13,869 nt of DNA from JALONO01 sp038209965 (GCA_038209965.1 JBBQXF010000124.1:1-13869); one strand, 5' to 3'. Shown: positions 1 through 7,579, numbered from the stretch's first letter. A program made the numbers and translations. Notes: generated from the sequence alone by a model not told the origin.

Positions 1-1
1 A

Positions 2-178
2 GCCGGCCTAGGGGCATACTGGCTCGTCCACCCGCATACACAGACCGTGCTGGTGTATGTGCGCGACCCGGCCGGCGGCCAATACACCGTCGGGCGGCTC
101 TTTGCCAAGGGCGACGCACTGTCCCCGGTGCAGTTTTCCGGGCTGCGCGTGGTGCTGGACGAAGCTTTTGAAGATTGA
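2..178 (+). CDS. Uma2-family (DUF820) nuclease-like protein, C-terminal fragment
   Basis: Only the last 58 codons are in the window; the frame is open from base 2 to the TGA at 176-178. The fragment reads GAYWLVHPHTQTVLVYV, then a glycine-rich turn, VGRLFAKGDALSP, and FSGLRVVLDEAFED. This is the usual end of Uma2/DUF820 proteins: the YWLVDP-type strand, the 'G D xL S P' turn, and a final 'G L x (V/L) x L D E x F'. The family has a PD-(D/E)XK-like fold and is very common in Bacteroidota and Cyanobacteria, but its cellular role is poorly defined. The catalytic residues lie upstream, outside the window, so activity cannot be judged. The stop is 2 bases before the ATG of the following glycosyltransferase. 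They may therefore be co-transcribed, but no functional link is implied. Confidence 0.75.
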   Translation, partial: AGLGAYWLVHPHTQTVLVYVRDPAGGQYTVGRLFAKGDALSPVQFSGLRVVLDEAFED

Positions 179-180
179 TC

Positions 181-1275
181 ATGCCCCAGCCCCTCGTCTC
201 GGTCATAGTACCCAACTACCGCCACGCGCCCTACCTCCGGCAGCGGATTGACAGTATTTTGGTTCAAACCTGCCAAGATTTTGAGCTAATCTTACTTGAT
301 GACTGTTCGCCCGACCACAGCCGGGAAATTTTGGAGCAGTACAGGGGCCATCCGCGCGTAGCCCACATCGTCTATAACCCAACCAACAGCGGCAGCGCGT
401 TCAAGCAATGGAACAAAGGAATGGCCCTGGCCCAAGGCCGCTACGTGTGGATCGCCGAGAGCGACGACTGGTGTGAGCCCACCCTGCTGGCCACGCTGGT
501 GGGCAAGCTGGAGCAGCATCCCACAGCGGCCTTGGCTTTTTGCCAATCCCACATTGCCGATGACCAAGGGCAGACACAAGGGACTTATGCGCGCACTTAT
601 TCACCCGATAGTTTTGAAGATTTAACGGTTTGGGGGGCCGATTTTGTGATGCCCGGCCCCCAGTTTATTGCCGATTGGCTGCGGAAGTTCAATTTTATCC
701 CCAACGCCAGTGCCGTGCTGTTCCGCCAGGGTTTTTACCTGCGCACGGACGGGGCGGTTGAAAGCTTGAAACTGACCGGTGATTGGCTGCTCTGGATGGC
801 CATTGCCCACCAAGGGCCCGTGTGCTTTGCCGTTGCCCCGCTCAACTACCACCGGACCCACGGGCAAACGGTGCGGGCTGGTTTTACCGCCCTTTTCCAG
901 CAAGAATACCCACAAGTATTGGCGTGGCTGCGCGACCACCTGCCCGCAGTTTTTGCCCTGAACTGGCGCGATCACCTGCACCGGATCGTAGCGCAGGCCC
1001 TCAATGGTGATGCTCCGTTTGGTCAGGCTTGGCAACAGGCCCAGGCCATCCAACCCACTTCGGGGTGGCAATTGGCAAAAATATTGCTCCATCGGGCGGG
1101 GCCGCTCTACTTTGCCAAGCATTTGGGCCAAAATGGGTTCCGTCAACTGGGGTCGGTTTCTCCATGGCGGGGCTTGGCCATGATCAGTCTGGCGGCGGCC
1201 AAATCGCGCCGCCCAGCCTATTACCTCCACCATACCCTTTACTGGCTCAAGGTGCGTTGGCAGCGGCAACGTTAA
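181..1275 (+). CDS. Glycosyltransferase family 2 protein
   Basis: A 364-residue inverting GT-A glycosyltransferase. The N-terminus has the typical VSVIVPNYRHAPYLRQRIDSIL strand and helix (residues 6-27), the FELILLDDCSPD nucleotide-binding loop with D40/D41, and GRYVWIAESDDW (86-97), where ESDD is the metal-binding DXD-type motif. The C-terminal part has a hydrophobic and basic tail (AMISLAAAKSRRPAYYLHHTLYWLKVRW) that may lie on the inner membrane face. The reading frame allows a TTG two codons earlier, but ATG at 181 gives the normal N-terminus and avoids overlap with the upstream stop. Family members add a sugar to lipid-linked glycans, lipopolysaccharide or exopolysaccharide; the donor and acceptor cannot be read from the sequence. 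A second glycosyltransferase follows about 200 bases downstream. Confidence 0.9.
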   Translation: MPQPLVSVIVPNYRHAPYLRQRIDSILVQTCQDFELILLDDCSPDHSREILEQYRGHPRVAHIVYNPTNSGSAFKQWNKGMALAQGRYVWIAESDDWCEPTLLATLVGKLEQHPTAALAFCQSHIADDQGQTQGTYARTYSPDSFEDLTVWGADFVMPGPQFIADWLRKFNFIPNASAVLFRQGFYLRTDGAVESLKLTGDWLLWMAIAHQGPVCFAVAPLNYHRTHGQTVRAGFTALFQQEYPQVLAWLRDHLPAVFALNWRDHLHRIVAQALNGDAPFGQAWQQAQAIQPTSGWQLAKILLHRAGPLYFAKHLGQNGFRQLGSVSPWRGLAMISLAAAKSRRPAYYLHHTLYWLKVRWQRQR

Positions 1276-1300
1276 TATCGTCTGGCTTTGCCTACCTTTG
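1272..1300 (+). promoter_or_regulatory. Putative Bacteroidota sigma-A promoter for the 1473 gene
   Basis: TACCTTTG at 1293-1300, followed by CGCC, matches the Bacteroidota -7 consensus TAnnTTTG exactly. A weak -33 candidate, TTAA at 1272-1275, lies 17 bases upstream; the usual core is TTG. The site overlaps the stop region of the preceding glycosyltransferase and would give a leader of about 165 bases before the ATG at 1473. The same TACCTTTGCGCC string occurs upstream of der. Confidence 0.45.
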
Positions 1301-1403
1301 CGCCATCGGTGACTGGGGAAGAATGTCCTTTTGAGTGACCTAACTAAGCCAAACACGAGCATTTTTTGCCCAATGGCCCGCTTATTTCTGCTCAACCGTG
1401 TTT

Positions 1404-1421
1404 TTTCTTTGGCGAAAGAAA
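1404..1421. repeat. 7-bp perfect inverted repeat in the leader before the second glycosyltransferase
   Basis: TTTCTTT at 1404-1410 and AAAGAAA at 1415-1421 pair perfectly around a GGCG loop. It lies between the putative promoter at 1272-1300 and the ATG at 1473. It is followed by CCCCGGC, not a T-run, so it is not a convincing terminator. It could be a leader hairpin; function unknown. Confidence 0.4.
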
Positions 1422-1472
1422 CCCCGGCTTTTTGAAGGGCAAAACGCAAATAAATCAGCAACTCAATTATCA

Positions 1473-2600
1473 ATGAAGATACTTTTTCTTACTTGCACCG
1501 CCAACTACTTGCTGCGGGCCCAGAAACTGGCCGAAACATTTTTACAGTTCAACCCTGATTACCAAATATTTACTGGACTAACCGACCGATTGCCCGCTGG
1601 CCATCCACTGGAAGCAGTGGCCCGGCAACTCAACGTTACGACCATCGAGGAACTGAATGTTCCTGATTTTGACAAGATGTGGCAGCATTACCATGTCTAT
1701 GAACTGGCCAATGCAGTGAAGCCACTATATGCCGATTATATTTTACAGCAGCACCCAAACTTGCAGTGTTTGCTCTATTTGGACGTGGACGTGCACGTAT
1801 TCGGGAGTTTTGCCGAAATGGAGGCCAAAGTCGCCCGGCACGGCATTGTCCTGACTCCGCACACTTTAGCCCCGATGCCATACCTCACGCCCATCGATAA
1901 GGTCGAGTACGGGTTCAGTGTAACCCAAGATTTCGAGGAGCGGATGATGCTTTACGCCGGAATTTACAATGGTGGCTGCTGGGCCATCGATGGTTCGGAG
2001 GAGAGCCGCCGGTTTATCCACTGGTGGAAAGAACGGGCCAAACACCAAGGCTTTGGCGGGCGGAAACTGGGTCTTTTCACTGAGCAATTATGGCTCAACT
2101 TGGTGCCGCTGTTTTTCCCCAATGCCCACGTGCTCCGGCACATGGGCTACAACATGGCCCCGTGGAACCTCCACGAGCGCACCCTAAGCGAGCGGGACGG
2201 CATCTTTTATGTGAACCAAACATTCCCCTTGATCTTTTTTCATTATTCTGGGTTCAGCCCCCAATCGCCCCACTTGATCACCCGGTGGTCCACGCTCACC
2301 TTCGATGATCGCCCGGACTTGCGCGCGGTGTTCACCCAATATGCGGACGCCCTCCGCACTGCCGACTACGACCGCTACCAATCCCTGCCCTGCTACTTCA
2401 TTGAACTAAAAGCCCAGCAAGCGAACACCCAGTTGCAAGCCCAAATTGCCAGTTTGCCAGCTTACCGGCGGGTGCTGGGCAAAGTGCTGAAGGCTGGGTG
2501 GGACATCCTGCCGGGCGGATGGCAGCGGTTCACCAAACGAACCCTGCAATTTGCCCAACAGAAGATCAGTGAATATGAAAACTTGGCCCAGAAAACTTAG
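1473..2600 (+). CDS. GT-A-type glycosyltransferase (DXD, family not assigned)
   Basis: A 375-residue protein counted from ATG 1473. The frame stays open 25 codons further upstream, but that extension is basic and unstructured, while MKILFLTCTANYLLRAQKLAETF is a natural Rossmann-like start. Visible features are ELANAVKPLYADYIL (residues 77-91), typical of the helix before the DXD in GT8-like and related enzymes; LLYLDVDVHVFGSF (100-113) with the DVD metal-binding motif; and IYNGGCWAI, the 'YN-G' acceptor-side motif. The C-terminal 60 or so residues are glutamine-rich and probably helical. The role is likely sugar transfer onto a surface glycan, in step with the family 2 enzyme upstream (inference from context). 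Donor and acceptor are unknown. The intergenic gap of about 200 bases contains its own promoter candidate, so it may be transcribed separately. Confidence 0.8.
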   Translation: MKILFLTCTANYLLRAQKLAETFLQFNPDYQIFTGLTDRLPAGHPLEAVARQLNVTTIEELNVPDFDKMWQHYHVYELANAVKPLYADYILQQHPNLQCLLYLDVDVHVFGSFAEMEAKVARHGIVLTPHTLAPMPYLTPIDKVEYGFSVTQDFEERMMLYAGIYNGGCWAIDGSEESRRFIHWWKERAKHQGFGGRKLGLFTEQLWLNLVPLFFPNAHVLRHMGYNMAPWNLHERTLSERDGIFYVNQTFPLIFFHYSGFSPQSPHLITRWSTLTFDDRPDLRAVFTQYADALRTADYDRYQSLPCYFIELKAQQANTQLQAQIASLPAYRRVLGKVLKAGWDILPGGWQRFTKRTLQFAQQKISEYENLAQKT

Positions 2601-2993
2601 ACAAGAGCGTTTGTGCGTATTTTCGCCCATACCCTACATGCTTACTTTCCATTTCTTGGGTTCGTTGCATTTTTGGCAATATTTTCGCGATTACAAAGGT
2701 GGATCACCATCTCAATGCTCTTAGCTGGGCCTCAACATTGGTTCACGCTGTGCTTTTGGCGCTGTTTGCGCAATGGGCTTAATGAATCAGTTGCGCGGGC
2801 TTACCTTGGCTGAGCAATGCAGCCTTTTCAAAAGTAGGTGAGGGCTGGATCCTTAAAGTAAAACGTTAAATGTGGAGGGTAATTTCCATAATAAAGAAAC
2901 TTTCTAATACCTTTAGCGGCAAAATGTGGCCAGCTTTATTACATAGTCAGTTGAAATTTCTAAATTTATCACAAATTACAGTACCAGCACCTC
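2601..2993. other. Intergenic region before siaB, no gene recognised
   Basis: About 390 bases between the second glycosyltransferase and siaB. A 66-codon open frame starting near 2613 has no recognisable protein character and is not called. A weak -7-like site TACCTTTA at 2908-2915 (one mismatch to TAnnTTTG), with TTTCC about 20 bases upstream, could be the siaB promoter. TATTTTCG at 2618-2625 is a poorer match. No convincing terminator for the glycosyltransferase gene is seen. Confidence 0.4.
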
Positions 2994-3578
2994 ATGGAAG
3001 CTAGCGCAAAACAAGTCACGGAGCTAAACAAAAAATTTAGTTTCTACCACCACTACCTAAACCTTACCCACCAGGACATCATCGTGTCGTACAAAGGGCC
3101 GTTTTCCAGTACCATCATGTACGAGATGAGCAGGGAAATCCAAAATCGTTTGGTGACCGATCTGGTGACTGGTAAAAAAATATACTCCATTTTTATTGAG
3201 CTAGCGCAAAACATTTTCAATTACTCCTCCGAAATCAATCGTTTCGGTGTCCGCAAGGAAGGAATTGGGAGCATTGTGGTGACGGAATCGAGCGAGAGCT
3301 ATGCAGTCACCGCCGGCAATTTGGTGTCGAGCAAATCGCTCCCCATTTTGATCGATAAATGCCAATTGATCAATGGTTCGGATCGGGAAACCCTCCGCCG
3401 CCTCAAGTTTGAGGAAAAAAACCGTGAACAAGGTTCCAATGAGTTGAGCAAAGGGGCCGGCGTGGGCTTGATCCACATTGCCCTCACTTCTGCCGAGCCT
3501 TTGGAAGTTGAATTTGCCGAACTCGATGAGGACACTTCCTTTTTTGCAATTTCGGTTATTGTCAAAAAACGTATCTAA
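2994..3578 (+). CDS. siaB: SiaB-family protein kinase (GHKL-type ATPase)
   Basis: A 194-residue cytoplasmic protein that resembles the SiaB kinase family (DUF6272), a small stand-alone histidine-kinase-like ATPase fold that phosphorylates SiaC on a threonine. Landmarks are FSSTIMYEMSREIQ (37-50); the N-box IFIELAQNIFNYSSE (66-80) with E69 and N73 as the expected ATP/Mg contacts; and the G-box-like KGAGVGLIHIA (153-163). There is no transmembrane segment, HAMP or phospho-acceptor domain. ATG 2994 is the first in-frame start and gives a normal family length. siaC starts 30 bases after the stop on the same strand, so the two probably form an operon. In Pseudomonas aeruginosa the operon is siaABCD. 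Here the phosphatase siaA and cyclase siaD are absent from both flanks. Confidence 0.88.
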   Translation: MEASAKQVTELNKKFSFYHHYLNLTHQDIIVSYKGPFSSTIMYEMSREIQNRLVTDLVTGKKIYSIFIELAQNIFNYSSEINRFGVRKEGIGSIVVTESSESYAVTAGNLVSSKSLPILIDKCQLINGSDRETLRRLKFEEKNREQGSNELSKGAGVGLIHIALTSAEPLEVEFAELDEDTSFFAISVIVKKRI

Positions 3579-3608
3579 TTTTATCAATCAGTTTTAATAT
3601 TTATCAAA

Positions 3609-3992
3609 ATGAAGAATATTGACATTCAAGCCACCAAGGGCGAATTTTTCACCCCACGGGTTTACATGAATGCCCAAACTGGCGAGTGCGAGCTGTCCGG
3701 CGAGTCTTATATTGAGGATACGTTGGATTTTTACCGTCCCATTTTGACGTGGCTGAGCGATTACATCACCCAAGTCAAACTGCCATTAAAGGTTACTTTT
3801 AACCTCCAATATTACAACACCAGCTCCTCCAAGTACCTCTTGGACATCATCAAGCTCCTAAAACGTGCCATTGATACCGATCATGATGTAAAAATCACTT
3901 GGTTTGTGCCCAAGGATGATTATGATATGCTGGAGGAAGTGGAAGACTATATCCGCTTTGTGGGCATCCCCATTGACATTCAGCAAATTTGA
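3609..3992 (+). CDS. siaC: SiaC-family regulatory phosphoprotein (DUF1987)
   Basis: A 127-residue protein with the full DUF1987 pattern: ATKGEFFTPRVYMNAQTGECELSGESYIEDTLDFYRPILTWLSDY in the first half, then FNLQYYNTSSSKYLLDIIKLLK, and a closing VEDYIRFVGIPIDI. The threonine in YYNTSSSK (T71) sits where P. aeruginosa SiaC carries its SiaB-phosphorylated threonine (T68). In that species unphosphorylated SiaC binds and activates the diguanylate cyclase SiaD. The Bacteroidota partner is not known from this sequence. It is the second gene of a two-gene unit with siaB and ends 25 bases before a strong intrinsic terminator. Confidence 0.92.
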   Translation: MKNIDIQATKGEFFTPRVYMNAQTGECELSGESYIEDTLDFYRPILTWLSDYITQVKLPLKVTFNLQYYNTSSSKYLLDIIKLLKRAIDTDHDVKITWFVPKDDYDMLEEVEDYIRFVGIPIDIQQI

Positions 3993-4017
3993 GCAGATTA
4001 TTTGCTGGCACCATAAT

Positions 4018-4052
4018 TCCCCCTCTTTGTTCATCAAGTGGGGGATTTTTTT
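4018..4052 (+). terminator. Intrinsic terminator after siaC
   Basis: TCCCCC (4018-4023) pairs with GGGGGA (4040-4045). After a T/T mismatch, an inner CTT/AAG extends the stem, and seven Ts follow (4046-4052). It lies 25 bases after the siaC stop and closes the siaBC unit. Confidence 0.88.
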
Positions 4053-4127
4053 GGTGGCCGCCCGAAGCTGGCCCGAGGAGTGAAGCCGATGGCCACTGGT
4101 TTTTGGTAAGGCGACAAGTGCAAGGCT

Positions 4128-4150
4128 AAAACGCTGTTGCAGCGCGTTTT
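4128..4150. repeat. Bulged inverted repeat
   Basis: AAAACGCTG (4128-4136) pairs with CAGCG-TTTT (4140-4150, with a CG bulge) around a TTG loop. On the plus strand it ends in TTTT, so it might act as a second weak terminator behind siaC. Confidence 0.4.
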
Positions 4151-4280
4151 CACCCCCATTGCAATCTTACATTGGGAGCACTACCCGGCTTTTAAGCTCT
4201 CAAATTAAGTTGCAAAATTGGTCTGGCAGCAGGCAATATTATAGCGCGCAGCCATCGCTAATTTTTTTGAAAACTTTGAA

Positions 4281-4338
4281 ATAAGACCGGTATTTGATAC
4301 CAACATTTCTGGTGCAAAGTCACAGAGTTTGCACCGCG
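4281..4338 (-). repeat. Two-hairpin dispersed repeat, copy A
   Basis: GGTGCAAA (4311-4318) and TTTGCACC (4328-4335) form an 8-bp hairpin. A second hairpin, GGTAT-TTG-ATACC (4289-4301), lies 9 bases away. Copies B and D share the first hairpin nearly base for base, but their second hairpin has a different sequence in the same position. It is given as minus so that its order matches copy D. Confidence 0.7.
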
Positions 4339-4432
4339 GGGTGAAATGGGGAGAACAAAAGGGCAGGAAAACCAGTTCTATTGGTAAATACTCTGTCAAA
4401 ACTTATACTCTTTGGCAACGCAATAGTTCCCC

Positions 4433-4463
4433 GTTGTTGGTGTTAGCGAAGCGCACCAACAAC
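4433..4463. repeat. Perfect 10-bp inverted repeat with 11-base loop
   Basis: GTTGTTGGTG (4433-4442) and CACCAACAAC (4454-4463) are exact reverse complements around TTAGCGAAGCG. No T-run follows on the plus strand. It is not close to a gene end, so a dispersed palindromic repeat or a structured RNA is more likely than a terminator. Confidence 0.65.
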
Positions 4464-4594
4464 AAAACTGCCCACTCCAATAAGGGCCCACTCCAAGCAA
4501 TGAGTTAAAAAAACCAATTTCTGTGATGTTCTGTACATGAAATCCCGCCGCCCGTACCCGCACAAAAGGCAATCGTGCTGGCGGCCAAGGTGGA

Positions 4595-4651
4595 CGAAAG
4601 TCATAGGCTTTCGCTTATTTCTGGTGCAAAGTCACAGACTTTGAACCGCGG
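4595..4651 (-). repeat. Two-hairpin dispersed repeat, copy B
   Basis: The first hairpin, GGTGCAAAGTC (4623-4633), ACA loop, GACTTTGAACC (4637-4647), is 11 bp with one mismatch. The second hairpin, CGAAAG (4595-4600) with CTTTCG (4608-4613), is 6 bp and perfect. Read on the minus strand, the element aligns over about 57 bases with copy D at 11424-11477, including the AATAAGCGAAAG linker. Confidence 0.75.
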
Positions 4652-4869
4652 GGGAACAAGGTTTAGCCAATGGCAATAAAGAACTTATTGTCATTTATGA
4701 GCAAACATTAAGGACGAAATCACTAAATTATGGGCTAAATAAAATTTCCGTAGAAACAACCTTTTGGTAATAACATTTAATCGCCATAAAGAAAATGCAG
4801 TAGTCATGACCTTATGGCAAATGGTCGCCAACTTTTATACTCATTTTTATTGACCCAATCATTTTAACA

Positions 4870-7281
4870 ATGAACCTGAAAAGTATCCTGCTGCTTGCCC
4901 TGCTTGCATTTGCAAACAATTATTTATTTGCCCAAAATAAAACGGTAACTGTTTCGGGAACGGTGAAAGATCGGGCAGCCAAAGTGGTTTTGCCCTTTGT
5001 GAATGTGATTTTAAAAACAGAAAGAGACACTACTTTTGTAACCGGCACAATTAGCAACGAAGAAGGGCGGTTTACCCTTCCCAACATTAAACCTGACAAC
5101 TATTTTTTGGAAGTCTCCTACATTGGCTACATTGCCAAACGGCAAACGCTTTTTGTTGGTACACTTTCCGAGTTTTTGGAAGTGCCAATGATCGAGATGG
5201 AAGTAAGCAGCCAAGTCCTAAGTGAAGTAACCATTACCGGCAAGCAAGATGCGGTAAGTGAAAAAATGGACAAGAAAATATTCTCAGTTGAGGACAACAT
5301 CAGCCAAAGCGGAGGTTCGGTCTTGCAGGCCATGCAAAACCTGCCAGGGGTGACTGTGCAAGATGGCAAAGTGCAATTGCGGGGCAATGACAAAATAACC
5401 GTGTTGATTGACGGCAAACAAACCGCTTTAACGGGAATGGGCAGCCAATCGGGCTTGGACAATATACCGGCCTCGGCGATTGAGAAAATTGAAATCATTA
5501 ACAACCCCTCTGCTAAGTATGATGCCAATGGAAACGCCGGTATCATCAATATCATTTACAAAAAGAACAAACAAGAGGGCTTTAACGGAAAGGCAGGGCT
5601 TAGCAGTGGGTTGGGTTCATTATGGGTGCGAAAGCAAAACCTCCCCACCATAAGACCACAATATCAATTCACGCCGAAAATAAATCCTACTCTATCACTG
5701 AACTACCGCAAAAAGAGCGTGAATGTCTTTTTTCAAGGCGATTATCTCTACACCCAAACATTGAACAAAAATGAATTTGTAACCCGAACCTATGATAATG
5801 GCACCATCATCAAACAACAAAGCAAACGAAACAGAAATACCCATTTTGCGACTGTAAAAACTGGGGTTGATTGGAATATTGACGAACGCAATATGCTCAC
5901 TGTATCGGGTTTGTATGGCTTGGAGAAAATCATTGATCGCGGGGATCAACCCTTTTACACCAATGATCTTGCCGAGCGACTTCGCCTTTGGCAATTTTTG
6001 GAAGATGAATTGAAAACTACTGTTATGGCTTCCGCCGCTCTTCAGCACAAGTTCAAACAACCAGGGCACTTGTTCAACACAGGTTTAAATTATACTTTTC
6101 ACCGGGAGGACGAGAAATACTTTTTTGACAATATCCTGCCGACTTTTACCGGCAAAGATGCTTTTGCTCTACTCTCGGATGAGCATGTTGCCGATTTCAA
6201 TTTTGACTACGTCCGACCACTCAAACACGGACGAATTGAGGGTGGAGTAAAATTTCGTTGGCGGGGCATTCCTACCAATATGCAGTTTATTCCTGGGCTT
6301 AATTCACCCTTGGACAGCACTGCGGGCGGCCCAGCCACTTACAAGGAAATTATTCCCGCGTTGTATGCCAACTATGCGTACGAAAGCAAAAATTTAGAAG
6401 CTGAAATAGGTTTGCGGGTAGAATATGTGAATATAAATTATGAAGTGGGCACGAGCCATCCAACTTATAAAACCGACGGATACAACTACACTCAACCTTT
6501 CCCAAATGTGCGCTTGGCCTACAAAATAAATGAGGAGAACAAACTTTCACTCTTCTACAATCGGCGAGTTGACCGCCCAAACGAAGTGGACATTCGTATA
6601 TTCCCAAAATACGATGATGCGGAAATCATCAAGGTTGGAAACCCAGCCCTTCGGCCGCAATTCACCAATCTGTTTGAGTTAGGTTATAAAACCAGTTGGA
6701 AGAATGGGTATATTTATGCGGCGGCTTACCATCGTTTTGCGGATGGCACCATTACAAGGATCGCGAGCACCATTCCCAACAGCACTTTGATTTATTCAAT
6801 CTTTCAAAATGCCAAACGGAGCTTCACCACAGGGCTGGAGGTGGTGATTTCCCACGAGATGAAGACCTGGTTTTCTTACAATATCAACCTAAATGTTTAT
6901 CACAATGCAATTGAAGCTTTTAGCGTTGAAAATAAATACCCGGTCATCAATACATTCAGCGCCGACCGACAACAAATATTTTCAGGCAATGCAAAGTTGA
7001 ACACCATTTTTCATCTGCCCAAAAGTTTTGACCTACAAGTCACGTTTATCTATTTGGCTCCAGACATTATTCCGCAGGGAAAAATTGCCCAACGTTTTTC
7101 CATGGACTTTGGCATAAAGAAAAGTATCCAAAAAGGCAAAGGCGAGTTATTTATTAATGCTACTGATCTGGCAAACACGATGGTTACTAGACGGGAAATT
7201 AGGGGCAAAGATTTTAATTTTATTGCCACCGATTATCTCGAAACCCAAGTAATACGGTTTGGCTACAGTTACAAATTTTAG
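4870..7281 (+). CDS. TonB-dependent outer-membrane receptor (OMP_b-brl_3 type)
   Basis: An 803-residue outer-membrane protein. It has a signal peptide at 1-22 (hydrophobic LLLALLAFA, cut after LFAQ) and a carboxypeptidase-regulatory-like beta-sandwich at about 25-110 (VSGTVKDRAAK, PFVNVILK, GTISNEEGRFTLPNIKPDNYFLEVSYIGY). A plug domain at about 120-230 follows (GGSVLQAMQNLPGVTVQDGKVQLRG, VLIDGKQ, IEKIEIINNPSAKYDANGNAGIINII). The rest is a long beta-barrel ending in IRFGYSYKF, with the terminal Phe expected for BAM insertion. Such proteins import large or scarce substrates across the outer membrane with TonB-ExbBD. No SusD-like gene is beside it, so a glycan-utilisation locus is not supported and the substrate is unknown. 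The ATG at 4870 is the natural signal-peptide start. It faces der, with about 300 bases between the two stops. Confidence 0.92.
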   Translation: MNLKSILLLALLAFANNYLFAQNKTVTVSGTVKDRAAKVVLPFVNVILKTERDTTFVTGTISNEEGRFTLPNIKPDNYFLEVSYIGYIAKRQTLFVGTLSEFLEVPMIEMEVSSQVLSEVTITGKQDAVSEKMDKKIFSVEDNISQSGGSVLQAMQNLPGVTVQDGKVQLRGNDKITVLIDGKQTALTGMGSQSGLDNIPASAIEKIEIINNPSAKYDANGNAGIINIIYKKNKQEGFNGKAGLSSGLGSLWVRKQNLPTIRPQYQFTPKINPTLSLNYRKKSVNVFFQGDYLYTQTLNKNEFVTRTYDNGTIIKQQSKRNRNTHFATVKTGVDWNIDERNMLTVSGLYGLEKIIDRGDQPFYTNDLAERLRLWQFLEDELKTTVMASAALQHKFKQPGHLFNTGLNYTFHREDEKYFFDNILPTFTGKDAFALLSDEHVADFNFDYVRPLKHGRIEGGVKFRWRGIPTNMQFIPGLNSPLDSTAGGPATYKEIIPALYANYAYESKNLEAEIGLRVEYVNINYEVGTSHPTYKTDGYNYTQPFPNVRLAYKINEENKLSLFYNRRVDRPNEVDIRIFPKYDDAEIIKVGNPALRPQFTNLFELGYKTSWKNGYIYAAAYHRFADGTITRIASTIPNSTLIYSIFQNAKRSFTTGLEVVISHEMKTWFSYNINLNVYHNAIEAFSVENKYPVINTFSADRQQIFSGNAKLNTIFHLPKSFDLQVTFIYLAPDIIPQGKIAQRFSMDFGIKKSIQKGKGELFINATDLANTMVTRREIRGKDFNFIATDYLETQVIRFGYSYKF

Positions 7282-7329
7282 TTTTGGTAGCAATTAAAGT
7301 CCAACAGTAGCCAGCTATTTAATAGTAGT

Positions 7330-7373
7330 TGCACAAGTAAAGACTCACCTACTTTGCACGGCAATAGCGAAAG
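7330..7373 (+). repeat. Two-hairpin dispersed repeat, degenerate copy C
   Basis: TGCACAAGTA (7330-7339) pairs with TACTTTGCA (7350-7358) apart from one bulged C. The sequence continues ACTTTGCACGGCAATAGCGAAAG, matching the ACTTTGCACCCGCAATAAGCGAAAG of copy D with a few changes. The second hairpin is decayed. It lies just after the TonB receptor stop, where its stem might also help end transcription. Confidence 0.55.
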
Positions 7374-7484
7374 AAAAGAACCGCCACCTACATGGATGCA
7401 GGTAGTTAAGTAAGATGCAGGGCAAGTTGCTCGCAGTCGTTTTTGCTGGCAAAGTCCGCCCGCGATTCCGTCAAAACTGCCGGC

Positions 7485-7543
7485 CATTAAAACAAAGACC
7501 GGCCGGTTGCTCAACTTTTGGAGTTGAGCAACCGGCCGGTCTT
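7485..7543 (-). terminator. Intrinsic terminator of der with a 22-bp perfect stem
   Basis: Bases 7495-7516 and 7522-7543 are exact reverse complements (22 bp) around a 5-base loop. The stem is G+C-rich at its centre (ACCGGCCGGT). On the minus strand it is followed by TTTGTTTT, so it works as a terminator for der, whose stop is 37 bases upstream. On the plus strand the following CTAGC is not T-rich, so it is probably one-directional. Confidence 0.85.
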
Positions 7544-7579
7544 CTAGCTGTCGGTGCGAGTGGCCCAAGCTGGGCCGTC

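Larger units (their letters stand above)
4053..4869. other. Long non-coding region rich in hairpins
   Basis: About 820 bases between the siaC terminator and the TonB receptor, with no credible coding frame on either strand. It holds two copies of the two-hairpin repeat (4281-4338 and 4595-4651), a 10-bp inverted repeat (4433-4463), a bulged hairpin (4128-4150), and an 11-base direct repeat GCCCACTCCAA (4470-4480 and 4486-4496). The last 150 bases are AT-rich and probably hold the receptor promoter, but no clear TAnnTTTG box was found. Confidence 0.6.

Noticed and set aside
1404..1421. Terminator of the family 2 glycosyltransferase
   Set aside because: The stem is perfect but no T-run follows on the plus strand, and it lies downstream of a promoter candidate.
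622..1473. 283-codon open frame on the minus strand
   Set aside because: It lies opposite the family 2 glycosyltransferase, has no recognisable domain, and is an antisense shadow in G+C-rich coding DNA.
2613..2813. 66-codon plus-strand frame with hydrophobic content
   Set aside because: It starts just after the glycosyltransferase stop, has no family resemblance, and its hydrophobicity follows from T-rich sequence.
4281..4651. CRISPR array
   Set aside because: The repeated units are palindromic, differ in sequence, lie hundreds of bases apart and occur in both orientations. No regular repeat-spacer pattern exists anywhere in the window.
4808..4826. Operator-like palindrome GACC...GGTC upstream of the TonB receptor
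   Set aside because: Only the outer four bases pair well; the inner matches are patchy and could be chance.
4870..7281. SusC-type glycan-uptake locus
   Set aside because: The receptor has the OMP_b-brl_3 layout and no SusD-like lipoprotein, glycoside hydrolase or regulator is adjacent.
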